DNA from: CAYSHJ01 sp964589725
Lineage (GTDB): Bacteria; Planctomycetota; Planctomycetia; Planctomycetales; Planctomycetaceae
Length of the DNA: 5,499 nucleotides
Assembly (NCBI GenBank): GCA_964589725.1
Contig: CAZPUJ010000350.1
Location: forward strand, 1-5,499
Direction of reading: 5' to 3'
The position numbers and the translations under genes were made by a program. Numbering within the stretch: position 1 is the first letter of the stretch; each line of letters starts with the position of its first letter. Shown piece by piece: positions 1 through 5,499 of the stretch. Under the pieces are notes generated by a model, which saw only the letters and a list, made by a program, of their open reading frames with translations, ran no database searches and was not told the DNA's origin.

Positions 1-431
1 GTTTGACCTGATTTCAAATCTAAACAGCACAGCCGGCCTTGAACTCCGAAGACGAACACTCGCTCGCCGTGAATGATCGGGACGCAGCGTGGGCCATTGT
101 CGTCGGTGTAACCGGACGTGAACGAGGACGCGAAGCCGGTCTTCCATTTGGTCTCGCCGGTTGTCGCGTCGAGAGCTTCGACGACTTCTTCGTCGCCGAC
201 GCGATGAAACAACACTACCGTTTGCTTCGCGACCGCGACTCCGGCGAATCCGCCGCCGATGTCGCGTTGCCACGCAATAGTCGGCCCCTCTTTCGGCCAC
301 GAGTCGGCCAGCCGTTCGTCCGCCGCCGCGTTGCCGTCCCGATTCGGCCCGAGGATTTGCGGCCAATCGCCGGCGCGCAGGGCACTCGTGTGAACCAGCA
401 GGCAGAACAGGACGCTCAAAAAAGGTTGCAT
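1..431 (-). CDS. PQQ-like beta-propeller repeat protein (BamB-like), secreted, 3' end outside window
   Basis: The reverse strand is open from ATG at 431 to the window edge, giving 143 residues plus two bases. The start is supported by a Shine-Dalgarno GAGGA (439-443) 7 nt upstream. Residues 1-20 form a plausible Sec signal peptide: hydrophobic core FLSVLFCLLV, likely cleavage after ALRA. Directly after it comes GDWPQILGPNRDG (21-33), the N-terminal motif I associate with the many planctomycete PQQ/BamB-like proteins. Then follow propeller-type strands: an ALDATTGETKWK blade motif (87-98) and a partial second one, VFVFGVQGRLCCLDLKSGQ (125-143). Full proteins of this type are usually around 400 residues, so roughly two thirds is missing. 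The likely location is periplasmic or extracytoplasmic. The exact role is unknown: members can be scaffolds or quinoprotein-like enzymes, and the catalytic part is not visible. It lies downstream of the DJ-1/PfpI gene on the same strand, separated by 171 nt of hairpin repeats, so co-transcription is uncertain. Confidence 0.88.
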   Translation of the reverse strand, partial: MQPFLSVLFCLLVHTSALRAGDWPQILGPNRDGNAAADERLADSWPKEGPTIAWQRDIGGGFAGVAVAKQTVVLFHRVGDEEVVEALDATTGETKWKTGFASSFTSGYTDDNGPRCVPIIHGERVFVFGVQGRLCCLDLKSGQ

Positions 432-476
432 TTCAACTTCCTCTTGACGGTCATCGCTCATCAACCGCTACGCTTC

Positions 477-593
477 TTCCCACGCTCCGCTTGGGAACAC
501 ACTCCACGAAGCTCCGCTTCGCAAATCAGGCCCGGTCGTGAACCCCCGGGAAGCGGAGCTTCCGGGACGGCATTCCCAAGCGGAGCTTGGGAA
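477..593. repeat. Cluster of four related hairpin modules with AAGCTCCGCTT / AAGCGGAGCTT core
   Basis: Four short palindromes share a trinucleotide loop (TCC or GGA) flanked by AAGC/GCTT. Module 1 (477-497) is TTCCCACGC-TCC-GCTTGGGAA with one mismatched pair. Module 2 (507-521) is CGAAGC-TCC-GCTTCG, a perfect 6-bp stem. Module 3 (545-566) has a GGAAGC-GGA-GCTTCC stem extended by CCC/GGG around one bulged G. Module 4 (573-593) is TTCCCAAGC-GGA-GCTTGGGAA, a perfect 9-bp stem. Module 1 matches the reverse complement of module 4 at 20 of 21 positions, so modules 1-2 and 3-4 lie in opposite orientations. This resembles dispersed REP-like elements of planctomycete genomes; copy number elsewhere cannot be seen here. 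Module 4 lies 9 nt past the DJ-1/PfpI stop codon and could end or stabilise that transcript, but there is no U-tract. Confidence 0.8.
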
Positions 594-602
594 CGAGCGT
601 CG

Positions 603-1163
603 TCACACGCTCGCCTTCAGCAGCTTCAAGAACTCCTTGAGGAACGGCGTGTTGTCCATCCAGACGCGAGCGGTCACGAAGTTGCCGTCGACAACAACCG
701 GCTGGTTCACATACTTGCCGCCGACTTGAGTGATGTCGAGCATGCACTTCGCGACGCTCGTCGCCGTACGACCTTTCAGGCAACCGGCGGCGGCGGCAAT
801 CTCGATTCCGTGGCAGACCGACGCGACCGGCTTGTTGTGTTCGAAGAAGTACCGTGTGATCCGCAACAGGTCTTGATCGTATCGCAAGTATTCCGGAGCT
901 CGGCCGCCGGAGAGAAACAGTCCCGCGTACTCTTCCGGCTTCACGTCGCGAAACGCGATGTCAGCTGGCAGGTGATAACCGGCCGTCTCGCGAGTGATGT
1001 CCCACGTTGTACCGGGCGGCACTTCATGCAGCACCATGTGGTACAGCTTCTTCTCCGGTCCCGCGACAACAACCTCAAAGCCGTCTTCCGGCAAGCGAAA
1101 GAACGGGTACATCGTATCGAGAACTTCGGTCGCGTCCCCAATGACGAGCAAGACCTTCGGCAT
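603..1163 (-). CDS. DJ-1/PfpI family protein (putative protease/deglycase-type)
   Basis: This is a 186-residue protein of the class I glutamine amidotransferase-like superfamily, near the usual 165-190 residues of PfpI/YhbO proteins. The nucleophile elbow is ASVCHGIEIAAAAG, with Cys117 followed by His118. The preceding SGGRAPEYLR segment (85-94) supplies Glu91, matching Glu74 of the archaeal PfpI-type protease, whose Cys-His-Glu triad forms across the subunit interface. Glu13 near the N-terminus matches the Glu that contacts the nucleophile in this family. The C-terminal half keeps the VVVDGNFVTAR segment. The start is supported by GGAG (1171-1174) 7 nt upstream of ATG 1163. Proposed activities for the family include peptidase, glyoxalase and protein/nucleotide deglycase; the sequence does not decide between them. 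The location is cytoplasmic, as no signal peptide is seen. It is divergent from parA and upstream of the secreted PQQ-like gene. Confidence 0.93.
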   Translation of the reverse strand: MPKVLLVIGDATEVLDTMYPFFRLPEDGFEVVVAGPEKKLYHMVLHEVPPGTTWDITRETAGYHLPADIAFRDVKPEEYAGLFLSGGRAPEYLRYDQDLLRITRYFFEHNKPVASVCHGIEIAAAAGCLKGRTATSVAKCMLDITQVGGKYVNQPVVVDGNFVTARVWMDNTPFLKEFLKLLKASV

Positions 1164-1464
1164 TTGTCGGCTCCGAGAACAAGGCGAATCGAACGTTGAC
1201 TGAACAATTCACTGCGCGAGACAGGATAAGCCTCGCGGCCCCCGAATGCGATTCTGGGAAGAGCAGGGTTCGCCGGAGTCAAAGATGTCCCGTAGCCCAG
1301 GCCCTTGTGGCCTCATTGTTCTTGATTCCTTGCGGCCGGAACTCGTCTTTCAGCGTTTGCGGCGTTCGCGGTACAGTCCGCTGCTTGGCGGAAGGCTGAT
1401 TTCGGCGGCGCGGTTTTCGGGCCGGTGTCGGTCGAGTGCGCAGTCACTTCGGGAAGGGAATCCC
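1164..1464. other. Divergent intergenic region between DJ-1/PfpI gene and parA
   Basis: These 301 bases separate two genes that read away from each other, so both promoters should lie here. I could not find a sigma70-type -35/-10 pair with correct spacing: TTGCGG at 1330-1335 and 1357-1362 have no suitable -10 at 16-18 nt. A short dyad AGGCC-CTTGT-GGCCT is present at 1299-1313. The frame of parA stays open upstream to 1246, but that stretch shows no recognisable protein sequence and precedes a canonical ParA N-terminus, so it is treated as non-coding. Confidence 0.6.
1451..1459 (+). promoter_or_regulatory. Ribosome binding site of parA
   Basis: The purine run GGGAAGGGA contains AAGG (1454-1457) 7 nt before ATG 1465. 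It decides the start: the next codons read MRTIAVMNQKGGVGKTT, exactly the expected ParA N-terminus, so the open frame extending to 1246 is not needed. Confidence 0.7.
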
Positions 1465-2277
1465 ATGCGGACGATCGCGGTGATGAACCAAAAGGGAGGC
1501 GTGGGCAAGACGACCTCCAGCGTCAACTTGGCGGCGGGATTGGCGTCGCGCGAACGTAAGGTGTGCTTGCTGGATCTCGATCCGCAAGGACATGCTTCAA
1601 TGCACTTGGGTGTTGATGCGACGGGGTCGATGCCGACGATCTATCAAGTCTTCGCAGGCGAGAAAACGTTGGCCGAGGTTCGTCACCTCGTGGCCCCAAA
1701 CCTGTGGGTCGTGCCGGCGAATGTCGAGTTGGCCGCCATCGAAGTCGAATTGGCGAACGTGCCGGATCGAGAACTGATCTTGCGCGGGGCGCTGAAACAG
1801 CTCGTGCAATCGCAGGCGCTGGATTATGTGATCATCGACTGCCCGCCATCCCTGGGTATTTTGACGATCAACGCATTGACGGCCGTCAAGGAAGTTTTCA
1901 TTCCGCTGCAACCACACTTCTTCGCGTTGCAAGGACTGTCGAGGCTGCTGGAGACGACGGCTCGCGTGACGCGGCGACTGAATCGCGAGCTGAAAGTCAC
2001 CGGCGTCGTGATCTGCTTGTTCGAAACGGGTACCCGATTGGCCGGCGACGTGATTGCCGACCTCACCAATTTTCTCAGCAAATCGGATTCTCAAACTCCG
2101 TGGGCACAAGCCTGCGTCTTTCAAACCAAAGTCCGCCGCAACATCAAACTGGCGGAAGCTCCCAGCTTCGGCCAATCTATTTTTAACTACGAGCCGAAGT
2201 CGGCTGGATCGCAAGACTACACGTCGCTCGTGGAAGAAGTGCTCAGGATGGAAGCCGCTCAATCCCAGGCGGCGTAA
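1465..2277 (+). CDS. parA: ParA/Soj-family chromosome/cargo-partitioning ATPase
   Basis: This 270-residue protein has the length and layout of a small chromosomal ParA (Soj) without an N-terminal HTH. The deviant Walker A motif is QKGGVGKTT (9-17), with signature Lys10 and P-loop Lys15. The Walker A' motif LLDLDPQGHAS (35-45) carries Asp37 and Asp39. Walker B is DYVIIDCPPSLG (120-131), with Asp125. The C-terminal signature VRRNIKLAEAPSFGQSIF (223-240) is typical of Soj. Such proteins dimerise with ATP, bind DNA nonspecifically and position chromosomes, plasmids or protein clusters, normally with a ParB-like activator. No parB or parS-like site is visible nearby, so this may be an orphan ParA working with another partner. 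In the segment usually reading like YDxRTNL this protein has CLFETGTRLAGDV (184-196), a slight deviation. A sugar permease gene follows within 57 nt on the same strand. Confidence 0.93.
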   Translation: MRTIAVMNQKGGVGKTTSSVNLAAGLASRERKVCLLDLDPQGHASMHLGVDATGSMPTIYQVFAGEKTLAEVRHLVAPNLWVVPANVELAAIEVELANVPDRELILRGALKQLVQSQALDYVIIDCPPSLGILTINALTAVKEVFIPLQPHFFALQGLSRLLETTARVTRRLNRELKVTGVVICLFETGTRLAGDVIADLTNFLSKSDSQTPWAQACVFQTKVRRNIKLAEAPSFGQSIFNYEPKSAGSQDYTSLVEEVLRMEAAQSQAA

Positions 2278-2334
2278 GCGACCCCGACGTTGGAAGCCTC
2301 CGAGTCACTGGCAGCGAACCGCCGACCCGTCACA

Positions 2335-3393
2335 ATGTCGGCTATCATGACGAATCCGAACATTCGGCCGTGGCCAGCCTGGTGGCGTGATCGGTGGCAC
2401 AGTGGTGATTTGGCTCCGGTCGTCAGTTTGCTGGTGATGATCGCCATCTTCACCGTCTGGATCGGGCCACATGAGTTCCTCAACGCGGGCACTGCCAGCC
2501 TGGTTCTGCAACAAGGAGCGGTGTTGGCAATCGTCTCGGTCGGCATGACATTCGTGTTGTTGACGGCGGAGATTGATCTCGCGGCGGGTAAAATCGCGTT
2601 ACTTTCGGCCTGCGTGTGCGGCGTGCTGTTTGAACTTCCCTTTGCCGGCGGTCCGAATGGCGAGGGGAAAATCGGTGCGTGGGCGATGTTCGCGGTCCTG
2701 GGGATTCCCTTTCTGGCGGCCCTGATTGCTGGTCTGTTGTCGGGCGTTTTGACGGTGACGTCCAAACTGCCAAGCTTCATCATCACGCTGGCCATGATGT
2801 TTGTCTGCGAAGGTTCAGCCCGCTATCTCACGAAAAGCCACACGTTCAAGCTCCCCGAGGTCCTTGTCACGTTGGGCAACGAAAGCTGGTGGTTGAATTC
2901 GTTGAAATTCCATCTTCCGTACAGCGCCGTGCTGGCGGCGGGCGTCATATTGGCGGGACACATCGTGCTGCAACACACACGATTCGGTCGGTACGTTTAC
3001 ATGACCGGCGGCAATCGCGAAGCCGCTCGATTGGCTGGCGTGCGCACCGAACGAATCGTCGTCGCTTGTTTGATGATTTGCGCTCTGACCACGGCCTTAG
3101 GTGGGTTGGTGAACGCCGGCCGCATGGGCAGCGTCAGCATGGATCAGAATGCCGACCTGCTGCTGGAGTCCGTCGCCTGCGTGGTGCTCGGTGGGACCAG
3201 TCTCTTTGGTGGCGAAGGGGGCATGGTGCGAACATTGGTCGGCGTCTTGACCTTTACGGTCCTGCGTGTCGGCTTGGTCCCCGTGAGAATCGCATGGATT
3301 CCTCAGTTCGATCAACTGCGTCCGTTCGTGATGGGCGTGGTGCTGCTGATCGCGTTGGTGGTCAACGGCCGCATCGCGCGCGGGCGAACGTGA
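2335..3393 (+). CDS. Sugar ABC transporter permease, RbsC/XylH type (BPD_transp_2 family)
   Basis: This is an inner-membrane permease of about 352 residues, with many hydrophobic segments (for example 28-43, 61-77, 114-139, 196-213, 240-260, 299-313 and 330-344). Family motifs are TAEIDLAAG (77-85, the usual GxIDLSVG loop), GGNREAARLAGV (225-236, the cytoplasmic loop that contacts the ATPase) and VVLGGTSLFGGEGG (283-296). These match ribose/xylose/galactose-type permeases; the substrate cannot be told. The start is uncertain: ATG 2335, ATG 2347 and TTG 2290 are all in frame and none has a convincing Shine-Dalgarno sequence. ATG 2335 is chosen as the longest ATG start. A complete importer also needs an RbsA-type ATPase and a periplasmic binding protein. 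Neither is adjacent: parA lies upstream and an opposing gene downstream. This is therefore an isolated permease whose partners are probably encoded elsewhere. Confidence 0.88.
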   Translation: MSAIMTNPNIRPWPAWWRDRWHSGDLAPVVSLLVMIAIFTVWIGPHEFLNAGTASLVLQQGAVLAIVSVGMTFVLLTAEIDLAAGKIALLSACVCGVLFELPFAGGPNGEGKIGAWAMFAVLGIPFLAALIAGLLSGVLTVTSKLPSFIITLAMMFVCEGSARYLTKSHTFKLPEVLVTLGNESWWLNSLKFHLPYSAVLAAGVILAGHIVLQHTRFGRYVYMTGGNREAARLAGVRTERIVVACLMICALTTALGGLVNAGRMGSVSMDQNADLLLESVACVVLGGTSLFGGEGGMVRTLVGVLTFTVLRVGLVPVRIAWIPQFDQLRPFVMGVVLLIALVVNGRIARGRT

Positions 3394-3421
3394 GTGTGAT
3401 TGCGGATTTCGGCCCTGTTCC
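3394..3421. other. Short convergent junction without visible terminator
   Basis: Only 28 bases separate the stop codons of the permease (plus strand) and the zinc-ribbon gene (minus strand). No hairpin or T-run is visible, so transcripts from the two sides may overlap or end by Rho-dependent termination. Confidence 0.5.
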
Positions 3422-4126
3422 TCATTCCGCTGGCTTGAGGTAGATCAGCTTTCCGCAACTGCGGCAGAACATGATTCTACCGGTGCGGAGGTCGACGTTT
3501 TGCTGCGGCGACAGTGTCACATAGCACGACGTGCAGACGCCGTTCTCGACTGTGGCCAGTGATTCGGCTCCGTGAGCGGCCACCAGTCGGCGGTAAACGA
3601 GCATCACCTCGTCGCTGAGCACGGTCTCGGCCTCGGTCAGGGCCACGCCCAACGTAGCGGCTCGATCGTTGAGACCGGGTTCCGCGGCAACAGCTTGCTC
3701 GGATGTCTTGCGGATCTCGTCCTTGGCGTCGGCGACGGCTTGCTCGGCGTTGGCGACTTGCCCTTTGATTCGATCGGCTTGTTCAAGGCAATCCAGAATC
3801 TCATCCTCGAGCACACTATTGGCCATCATGTCGGCTGCGATCTGGCCTTTCAGAATGTCGAACTCGCGGTTCGAGTTCGACATGTTCAGCTTGGCATTCA
3901 GATCCGCAAGTTTGCTTTCGTTCGTTTTGAGTTGCAGGTTTTTTTGATCCGCGAGTTTTCGCTGCGCCACGTGCTGAGCCTTCAGGTGTTCCAGTTCAGC
4001 TTGCTTTTTGGCCAGGATGTTCTCCTTGGCCTTAATGAGTCGCGGACCGCGCTCTAACTGCTCCTGTACGTCCTTCAGCTTCAGGTGGAGTTCATGGAGT
4101 TCTCTCAATCCGTTCGGCGCGGGCAT
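3422..4126 (-). CDS. Coiled-coil C4 zinc-ribbon protein (CT398/FlgZ-like, zf-RING_7)
   Basis: This 234-residue protein has two parts. Residues about 5-145 are a long charged helical hairpin rich in Lys, Glu, Gln, Ala and Leu, with the conserved turn-region motif NSNREFDILKGQI (84-96). Residues 198-224 form a C4 zinc ribbon: VCTSCYV supplies Cys198 and Cys201, and MFCRSCGKLIY supplies Cys221 and Cys224. This is the architecture of Helicobacter HP0958 (FlgZ) and Chlamydia CT398 (CdsZ). Those proteins have been linked to RNA binding, RpoN stability and secretion-system/flagellar assembly; most homologues elsewhere are uncharacterised. It is predicted to be cytoplasmic, with no signal peptide. 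The start at ATG 4126 is supported by GGAG (4135-4138) 8 nt upstream. It is transcribed toward the permease gene, and the stop codons are only 28 nt apart. It may share a transcript with the lptE-like gene, but a 210-nt spacer argues for its own promoter. Confidence 0.88.
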   Translation of the reverse strand: MPAPNGLRELHELHLKLKDVQEQLERGPRLIKAKENILAKKQAELEHLKAQHVAQRKLADQKNLQLKTNESKLADLNAKLNMSNSNREFDILKGQIAADMMANSVLEDEILDCLEQADRIKGQVANAEQAVADAKDEIRKTSEQAVAAEPGLNDRAATLGVALTEAETVLSDEVMLVYRRLVAAHGAESLATVENGVCTSCYVTLSPQQNVDLRTGRIMFCRSCGKLIYLKPAE

Positions 4127-4146
4127 GTATTCGGCTCCAAGATTTG

Positions 4147-4199
4147 GTCTCGTCCCGAATTTGTTCCCGCCGTTTCAGTTCTAGACGGCAGGACGAGAC
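4147..4199. repeat. Imperfect inverted repeat upstream of the zinc-ribbon gene
   Basis: GTCTCGTCC (4147-4155) is the exact reverse complement of GGACGAGAC (4191-4199). A second, inner pair is GCCGT (4169-4173) with ACGGC (4185-4189). Together they could form a two-part stem with a large one-sided internal loop. GACGAGAC occurs again at 4323-4330, close to the lptE stop codon. It could be a leader structure of the zinc-ribbon transcript, a weak terminator of the upstream unit, or chance. The rest of the 210-nt spacer (4127-4336) shows nothing else I can support except the small dyad GATCGCG (4265-4271) / CGCGATC (4314-4320). Confidence 0.4.
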
Positions 4200-4336
4200 G
4201 ACGGGACGTTCGTAATCGAAATCGACGTCACGGGACAAATCTGACAGGCGTGTTTTAACCGCTTGATCGCGGAAGCGGCAGTCTCAAAGTGCGTCCGATG
4301 TTTCCCGCGAAATCGCGATCTTGACGAGACCGCGTC

Positions 4337-4939
4337 CTACCACGGAGCTTCCATACGATCGACAACCTGGCGAGCCAGCCGGTTGACGGCCTGTTGCATC
4401 GCCGTAGCCAGTGACTGGCCAACCTCGGGAGCGAACTCGGACTGCGCGCGGAGAGCCGTTAATTCCGGAGCGAGCGGAATCTGCTCCTGCGACAACACGC
4501 GGCCGGCGCGGAGATCCTCCCACACAACTTCCAACGCCAAATTGATTTGCAGTTCGCGCGGGTCGTCAAATTGCGTCTCACCCAACACACTCTTGCGCAC
4601 GTCAATGATGCGGCCGGTGAGTCGCGTATCGCCGCCGTCGGTGACCACGCGAAACGGCGTGCGAAGTTGAATCTGCTTTTGCACGGCTTCCGTCAGCTGC
4701 AACTCGATGCCGCGACGAAACGAGTTGGTCTCAAAAACCGGCACCTCGACGGTCCGAATCTGCGGATCGTTCGCACTGCCGACCATGTAGCCGCAGCCGG
4801 AAAGCACGGTGATCACGATCAGGGTGAGCAACAGGACGAGGCGAATGACTAACACATTGCAAATTGCGAATCGCAAATTGCAAATTGGCTGGCGCGATTG
4901 TCCACAATTTGCAATTTGCAATGCGTCATTGCTGTTCAT
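4337..4939 (-). CDS. lptE: LptE-like LPS-assembly lipoprotein
   Basis: The protein has 200 residues from ATG 4939. LptE is the outer-membrane lipoprotein that plugs the LptD barrel and helps place lipopolysaccharide in the outer leaflet. A hydrophobic stretch (29-45) leads into the lipobox LSGC, with Cys49 as the predicted lipidated residue, followed by GYMVGS. Next comes the LptE-type motif RTVEVPVFETNSFRRGIE (62-79), and the ending ATAMQQAVNRLARQVVDRME is also family-like. The start is ambiguous. ATG 4939 lies 6 nt after the stop of the upstream gene and has a GAGG 11 nt before it, but residues 8-28 (including ICNLRFAICN) are just translated 7-bp repeat. GTG 4855 abuts the repeat and would place the Cys at position 21, a textbook lipoprotein signal peptide, but it has no Shine-Dalgarno sequence. 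It follows the BamD-like gene, in line with a shared outer-membrane role. LptE sequences diverge widely, so the symbol rests on motif and context. Confidence 0.82.
   Translation of the reverse strand: MNSNDALQIANCGQSRQPICNLRFAICNVLVIRLVLLLTLIVITVLSGCGYMVGSANDPQIRTVEVPVFETNSFRRGIELQLTEAVQKQIQLRTPFRVVTDGGDTRLTGRIIDVRKSVLGETQFDDPRELQINLALEVVWEDLRAGRVLSQEQIPLAPELTALRAQSEFAPEVGQSLATAMQQAVNRLARQVVDRMEAPW
4856..4922. repeat. 7-bp tandem repeats (ATTGCAA) in inverted arrangement at the lptE start
   Basis: Reading the plus strand, 4856-4887 is a run of heptamers: ATTGCAA, ATTGCGA, ATCGCAA, ATTGCAA, ATTG. At 4905-4922 the same unit appears inverted as CAATTTG, CAATTTG, CAAT. GCAAATTGCAAATTG (4873-4887) pairs perfectly with CAATTTGCAATTTGC (4905-4919), giving a 15-bp stem around a 17-nt loop. 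The element is AT-rich in a GC-rich region. It lies between the two candidate starts of lptE (4939 and 4855), and its left end touches the GTG codon. Similar heptamer repeats occur, in my recollection, as dispersed elements in planctomycete and other genomes; this was not checked. Confidence 0.82.
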
Positions 4940-4945
4940 GTTCGC

Positions 4946-5499
4946 TCAATCCTCAGAGCTTACGCGAAGTCGCGCCGTCGTCGCGTCGTTATCCTTGGCT
5001 TGTTTCCGCGCGGAGCGAGTGCCGCGCGGTCCCGGATATTTCTCCAGCAGTTCAGGCTGCAACTCCGCCAGGATGTCGCGGGCGCCCGGAGCGTGGCGCG
5101 ACTGGGGATACGTCTGGAGCAGGTCTTCGGCGTAGATCACCATGGCTTTGGGTTTATTCTTGCGGCGGTAGAGTTGGACCAATTCCCACAACCGCAGCGA
5201 GCGAGCTTCGTCAATCTGTGCCAGCTCTTCTTTGAGTCGTTCCCGTTCGGGGAGGTTGGGGAACAGCCGCAGTGTGCTCTCTTTAAGCTGCCGCGCGTCT
5301 TCCAATTGTTTCACGTCGTAGCATGCTCCCTGGTACGACGCCAGCTTCACATGCGAACCGAGTATGAACGACGTTTGCAAGTGCGGGCTCTGCGGATATT
5401 CCTCGCGGAGCATCGAAAAATAGCGGTCGGCCTCTTGGTTGTTGGCGACGCGCAGGTAATGACTGGCCGTCATCATGATCGCGTCGTCGGCAAGTGGCC
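4946..5499 (-). CDS. BamD-like outer-membrane assembly factor with TPR repeats, 5' end outside window
   Basis: The reverse strand stays open to the right edge, giving 183 residues of the C-terminal part; the start and any signal peptide/lipobox lie outside. An internal ATG at 5476 is not the start, because the frame continues upstream as PLADDAI, the kind of sequence preceding a BamD/YfiO TPR helix. Tetratricopeptide-like helix pairs include HYLRVANNQEADRYFSMLRE followed by EYPQSPH, and later AMVIYAEDLLQTYPQSRHAP followed by GARDILAEL. The YPxS motifs after an amphipathic helix are typical of BamD-like proteins. BamD is the essential lipoprotein of the BAM complex that inserts beta-barrel proteins. 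The last ~35 residues form a charged, low-complexity tail (GTRSARKQAKDND and onward). It ends 6 nt before the lptE-like start, so the two are probably one operon. A more general TPR/tol-pal-type lipoprotein is the main alternative. Confidence 0.78.
   Translation of the reverse strand, partial: PLADDAIMMTASHYLRVANNQEADRYFSMLREEYPQSPHLQTSFILGSHVKLASYQGACYDVKQLEDARQLKESTLRLFPNLPERERLKEELAQIDEARSLRLWELVQLYRRKNKPKAMVIYAEDLLQTYPQSRHAPGARDILAELQPELLEKYPGPRGTRSARKQAKDNDATTARLRVSSED

Noticed and set aside
573..593. Intrinsic terminator for the DJ-1/PfpI gene
   Set aside because: The stem is good and well placed, but there is no U-tract after it on the minus strand, and the same module recurs three more times, so it is reported as a repeat only.
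39..1199. Long plus-strand open frame (386 codons)
   Set aside because: It runs antisense across both the PQQ-like gene and the DJ-1/PfpI gene, which have clear family motifs and ribosome binding sites. The translation is Arg-rich with no domain and crosses the hairpin repeats; it is a shadow of GC-rich coding DNA.
1330..1377. Sigma70-type promoter for parA (TTGCGG with TACAGT)
   Set aside because: The possible -35 and -10 boxes are 36 or 9 nt apart instead of about 17, so no promoter is claimed.
1246..1464. Upstream extension of the parA reading frame
   Set aside because: A canonical ParA N-terminus with a good ribosome binding site begins at 1465. The upstream residues look like translated non-coding sequence.
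1597..2262. Minus-strand open frame opposite parA
   Set aside because: It has no recognisable domain and a composition typical of an antisense frame; the plus-strand gene explains the region completely.
3572..4057. Plus-strand open frame opposite the zinc-ribbon gene
   Set aside because: Its Leu/Val/Gly-rich translation mirrors the Lys/Glu/Gln coiled-coil codons on the other strand; no family resemblance.
4856..4922. CRISPR-like array
   Set aside because: The units are 7 bp, contiguous and partly inverted, with no spacers and no cas genes nearby.

Overview
The window (about 60% GC by eye) looks like the chromosome of a member of the Planctomycetota. Three things suggest this: a secreted PQQ-like beta-propeller protein whose N-terminus carries the planctomycete-style WPQ-x-LGPNRDG motif, a BamD-like/LptE-like outer-membrane pair of the kind found in that phylum, and dispersed hairpin repeats with an AAGCTCCGCTT core. 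The assignment is inferred from family resemblance; no rRNA or other phylogenetic marker is present.

Layout. (1) 1-1163, minus strand: a DJ-1/PfpI-family gene (603-1163), then a spacer with four related hairpin modules (477-593), then the 5' part of a PQQ/BamB-like beta-propeller gene (1-431) that runs off the left edge. (2) 1164-1464: a divergent intergenic region. (3) 1465-3393, plus strand: a solitary ParA/Soj ATPase followed by an RbsC/XylH-type sugar ABC permease. (4) 3394-3421: a 28-nt convergent junction. (5) 3422-5499, minus strand: a BamD-like TPR protein (running off the right edge), then an LptE-like lipoprotein only 6 nt downstream, a 210-nt spacer, and a coiled-coil C4 zinc-ribbon protein of the CT398/FlgZ type.

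How the genes relate. The BamD-like and LptE-like genes form a tight pair for outer-membrane biogenesis (protein insertion and LPS delivery). The parA gene has no parB next to it, and the permease has no ATPase or substrate-binding gene in view, so their partners must be elsewhere. The DJ-1/PfpI gene keeps its Glu/Cys/His catalytic set. The most unusual structure is a set of 7-bp tandem repeats in inverted arrangement, sitting exactly at the start of the lptE-like gene. It makes the true start codon uncertain and could form a 15-bp hairpin in the mRNA. I found no CRISPR array, insertion sequence, tRNA, rRNA or clearly novel multi-gene system; apart from the repeats this is ordinary housekeeping and accessory sequence.
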